DNA from: JBDSEG01 sp039920165
GTDB lineage: Bacteria > Pseudomonadota > Gammaproteobacteria > Burkholderiales > Burkholderiaceae_C
Direction of reading: 5' to 3'
NCBI GenBank assembly: GCA_039920165.1
Contig: JBDSEG010000332.1
Location: 1 to 5,591, forward strand
DNA: 5,591 bases
In this document: in pieces, positions 5,259 through 5,591 of the stretch
How positions within the stretch are numbered: position 1 is the stretch's first letter
How the letters are laid out: each line of letters begins with the position of its first letter
Position numbers and translations under genes: made by a program
The notes under the pieces: generated by a model
The model's database searches: none
What the model saw: only the letters and a program-made list of their open reading frames with translations
Told to the model about the DNA's origin: nothing

Positions 5259-5591
5259 GTGGCGAACGATTTCCTCTTCACATCCGAATCCGTGTCCGAA
5301 GGTCACCCCGACAAGGTGGCCGACCAGATCTCCGACGCGATTCTCGACGCGATCTTCAAGCAGGACCGGCGCAGCCGCGTCGCCGCCGAGACGCTGTGCA
5401 ACACCGGCCTGGTGGTGCTGGCCGTCGAGATCACGACCAACGCGCACGTCGACTACATCCAGACCGCGCGCGACACCATCAAGCGCATCGGCTACGACAA
5501 CACCGAATACGGCATCGACTACAAGGGCTGCGCGGTGATGGTCTGCTACGACAAGCAGAGCAACGACATCGCGCAGGGCGTCGACCACGCG
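5259..5591 (+). CDS. metK: S-adenosylmethionine synthetase MetK (5' part)
   Basis: The first 111 codons of about 390; the gene runs off the right edge in phase. MetK makes S-adenosylmethionine from methionine and ATP in the cytoplasm, working as a tetramer. The N-terminal domain signature is clear: SESVSEGHPDKVADQISDA, with His16 and Asp18 (His14 and Asp16 of E. coli), Glu44 (Glu42) for the monovalent cation, and Glu57 and Gln100 (Glu55 and Gln98) in the methionine pocket. The GAGDQG ATP loop lies beyond the window. The start is GTG, chosen from the MANDFLF family N-terminus and the Shine-Dalgarno 7 nt upstream. Residue 56 is Val where I expect Gly (GEITT in most MetK). It is transcribed divergently from the acyltransferase operon and preceded by a long structured leader. 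Confidence 0.97.
   Translation, partial: MANDFLFTSESVSEGHPDKVADQISDAILDAIFKQDRRSRVAAETLCNTGLVVLAVEITTNAHVDYIQTARDTIKRIGYDNTEYGIDYKGCAVMVCYDKQSNDIAQGVDHA

Noticed and set aside
5087..5591. Open frame from ATG 5087 through the metK leader and out of the window
   Set aside because: It has no Shine-Dalgarno and no recognisable protein. Beyond 5259 it is an out-of-frame reading of metK, and its openness is explained by GC-rich composition.
1..5591. tRNA or rRNA genes, CRISPR arrays, insertion sequences
   Set aside because: No tRNA-like cloverleaf, regularly spaced direct repeats, transposase motifs or terminal inverted repeats were seen. The only recombinase is chromosomal XerC in its usual operon, so it is not a sign of a mobile element.

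Overview
The window is GC-rich DNA that looks like a betaproteobacterial chromosome. The evidence is the MetK N-terminus (MANDFLFTSESVSEGHPDK), the gene order LpxL/HtrB-family acyltransferase, second acyltransferase, dapF, DUF484, xerC with metK divergent, and the single-nucleotide or overlapping gene junctions. I recall this order from betaproteobacteria such as Bordetella and Burkholderia relatives and Rhodocyclales. The genus cannot be fixed from the window alone.

Layout from left to right. Positions 1-579 (minus) hold the 5' part of a glycine-zipper protein gene that runs off the left edge. It is built from 60-residue repeats in exact register. Positions 580-784 are intergenic and hold inverted repeats just past the xerC stop. 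Positions 785-5046 (minus) are one tightly packed five-gene operon, read right to left: two tandem lipid A-type late acyltransferases (4180-5046 and 3272-4183, overlapping, the second probably with a TTG start), dapF (2410-3264), a DUF484/YigA-like gene (1713-2390, GTG start) and xerC (785-1711). Positions 5047-5258 are the divergent control region with a perfect TATAAT and a roughly 185-nt metK leader. Positions 5259-5591 (plus) are the first 111 codons of metK, cut by the right edge.

How the genes work together. The operon joins envelope building (lipid A acylation, and meso-diaminopimelate for peptidoglycan and lysine) with chromosome-dimer resolution by XerC. The dapF-DUF484-xerC core is the same trio as dapF-yigA-xerC in enterobacteria. 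metK makes S-adenosylmethionine and is transcribed away from the operon.

The part most worth a second look is the metK leader. It can form a chain of mutually exclusive pairings that ends in a perfect 6-bp sequestration of the metK Shine-Dalgarno sequence. A hairpin at the predicted transcript start, with a downstream GCUAAAG element, weakly recalls SAM-II-type pseudoknots. This would fit a regulatory RNA controlling S-adenosylmethionine synthesis, but it rests on hand pairing only. The remaining genes look ordinary for the lineage.
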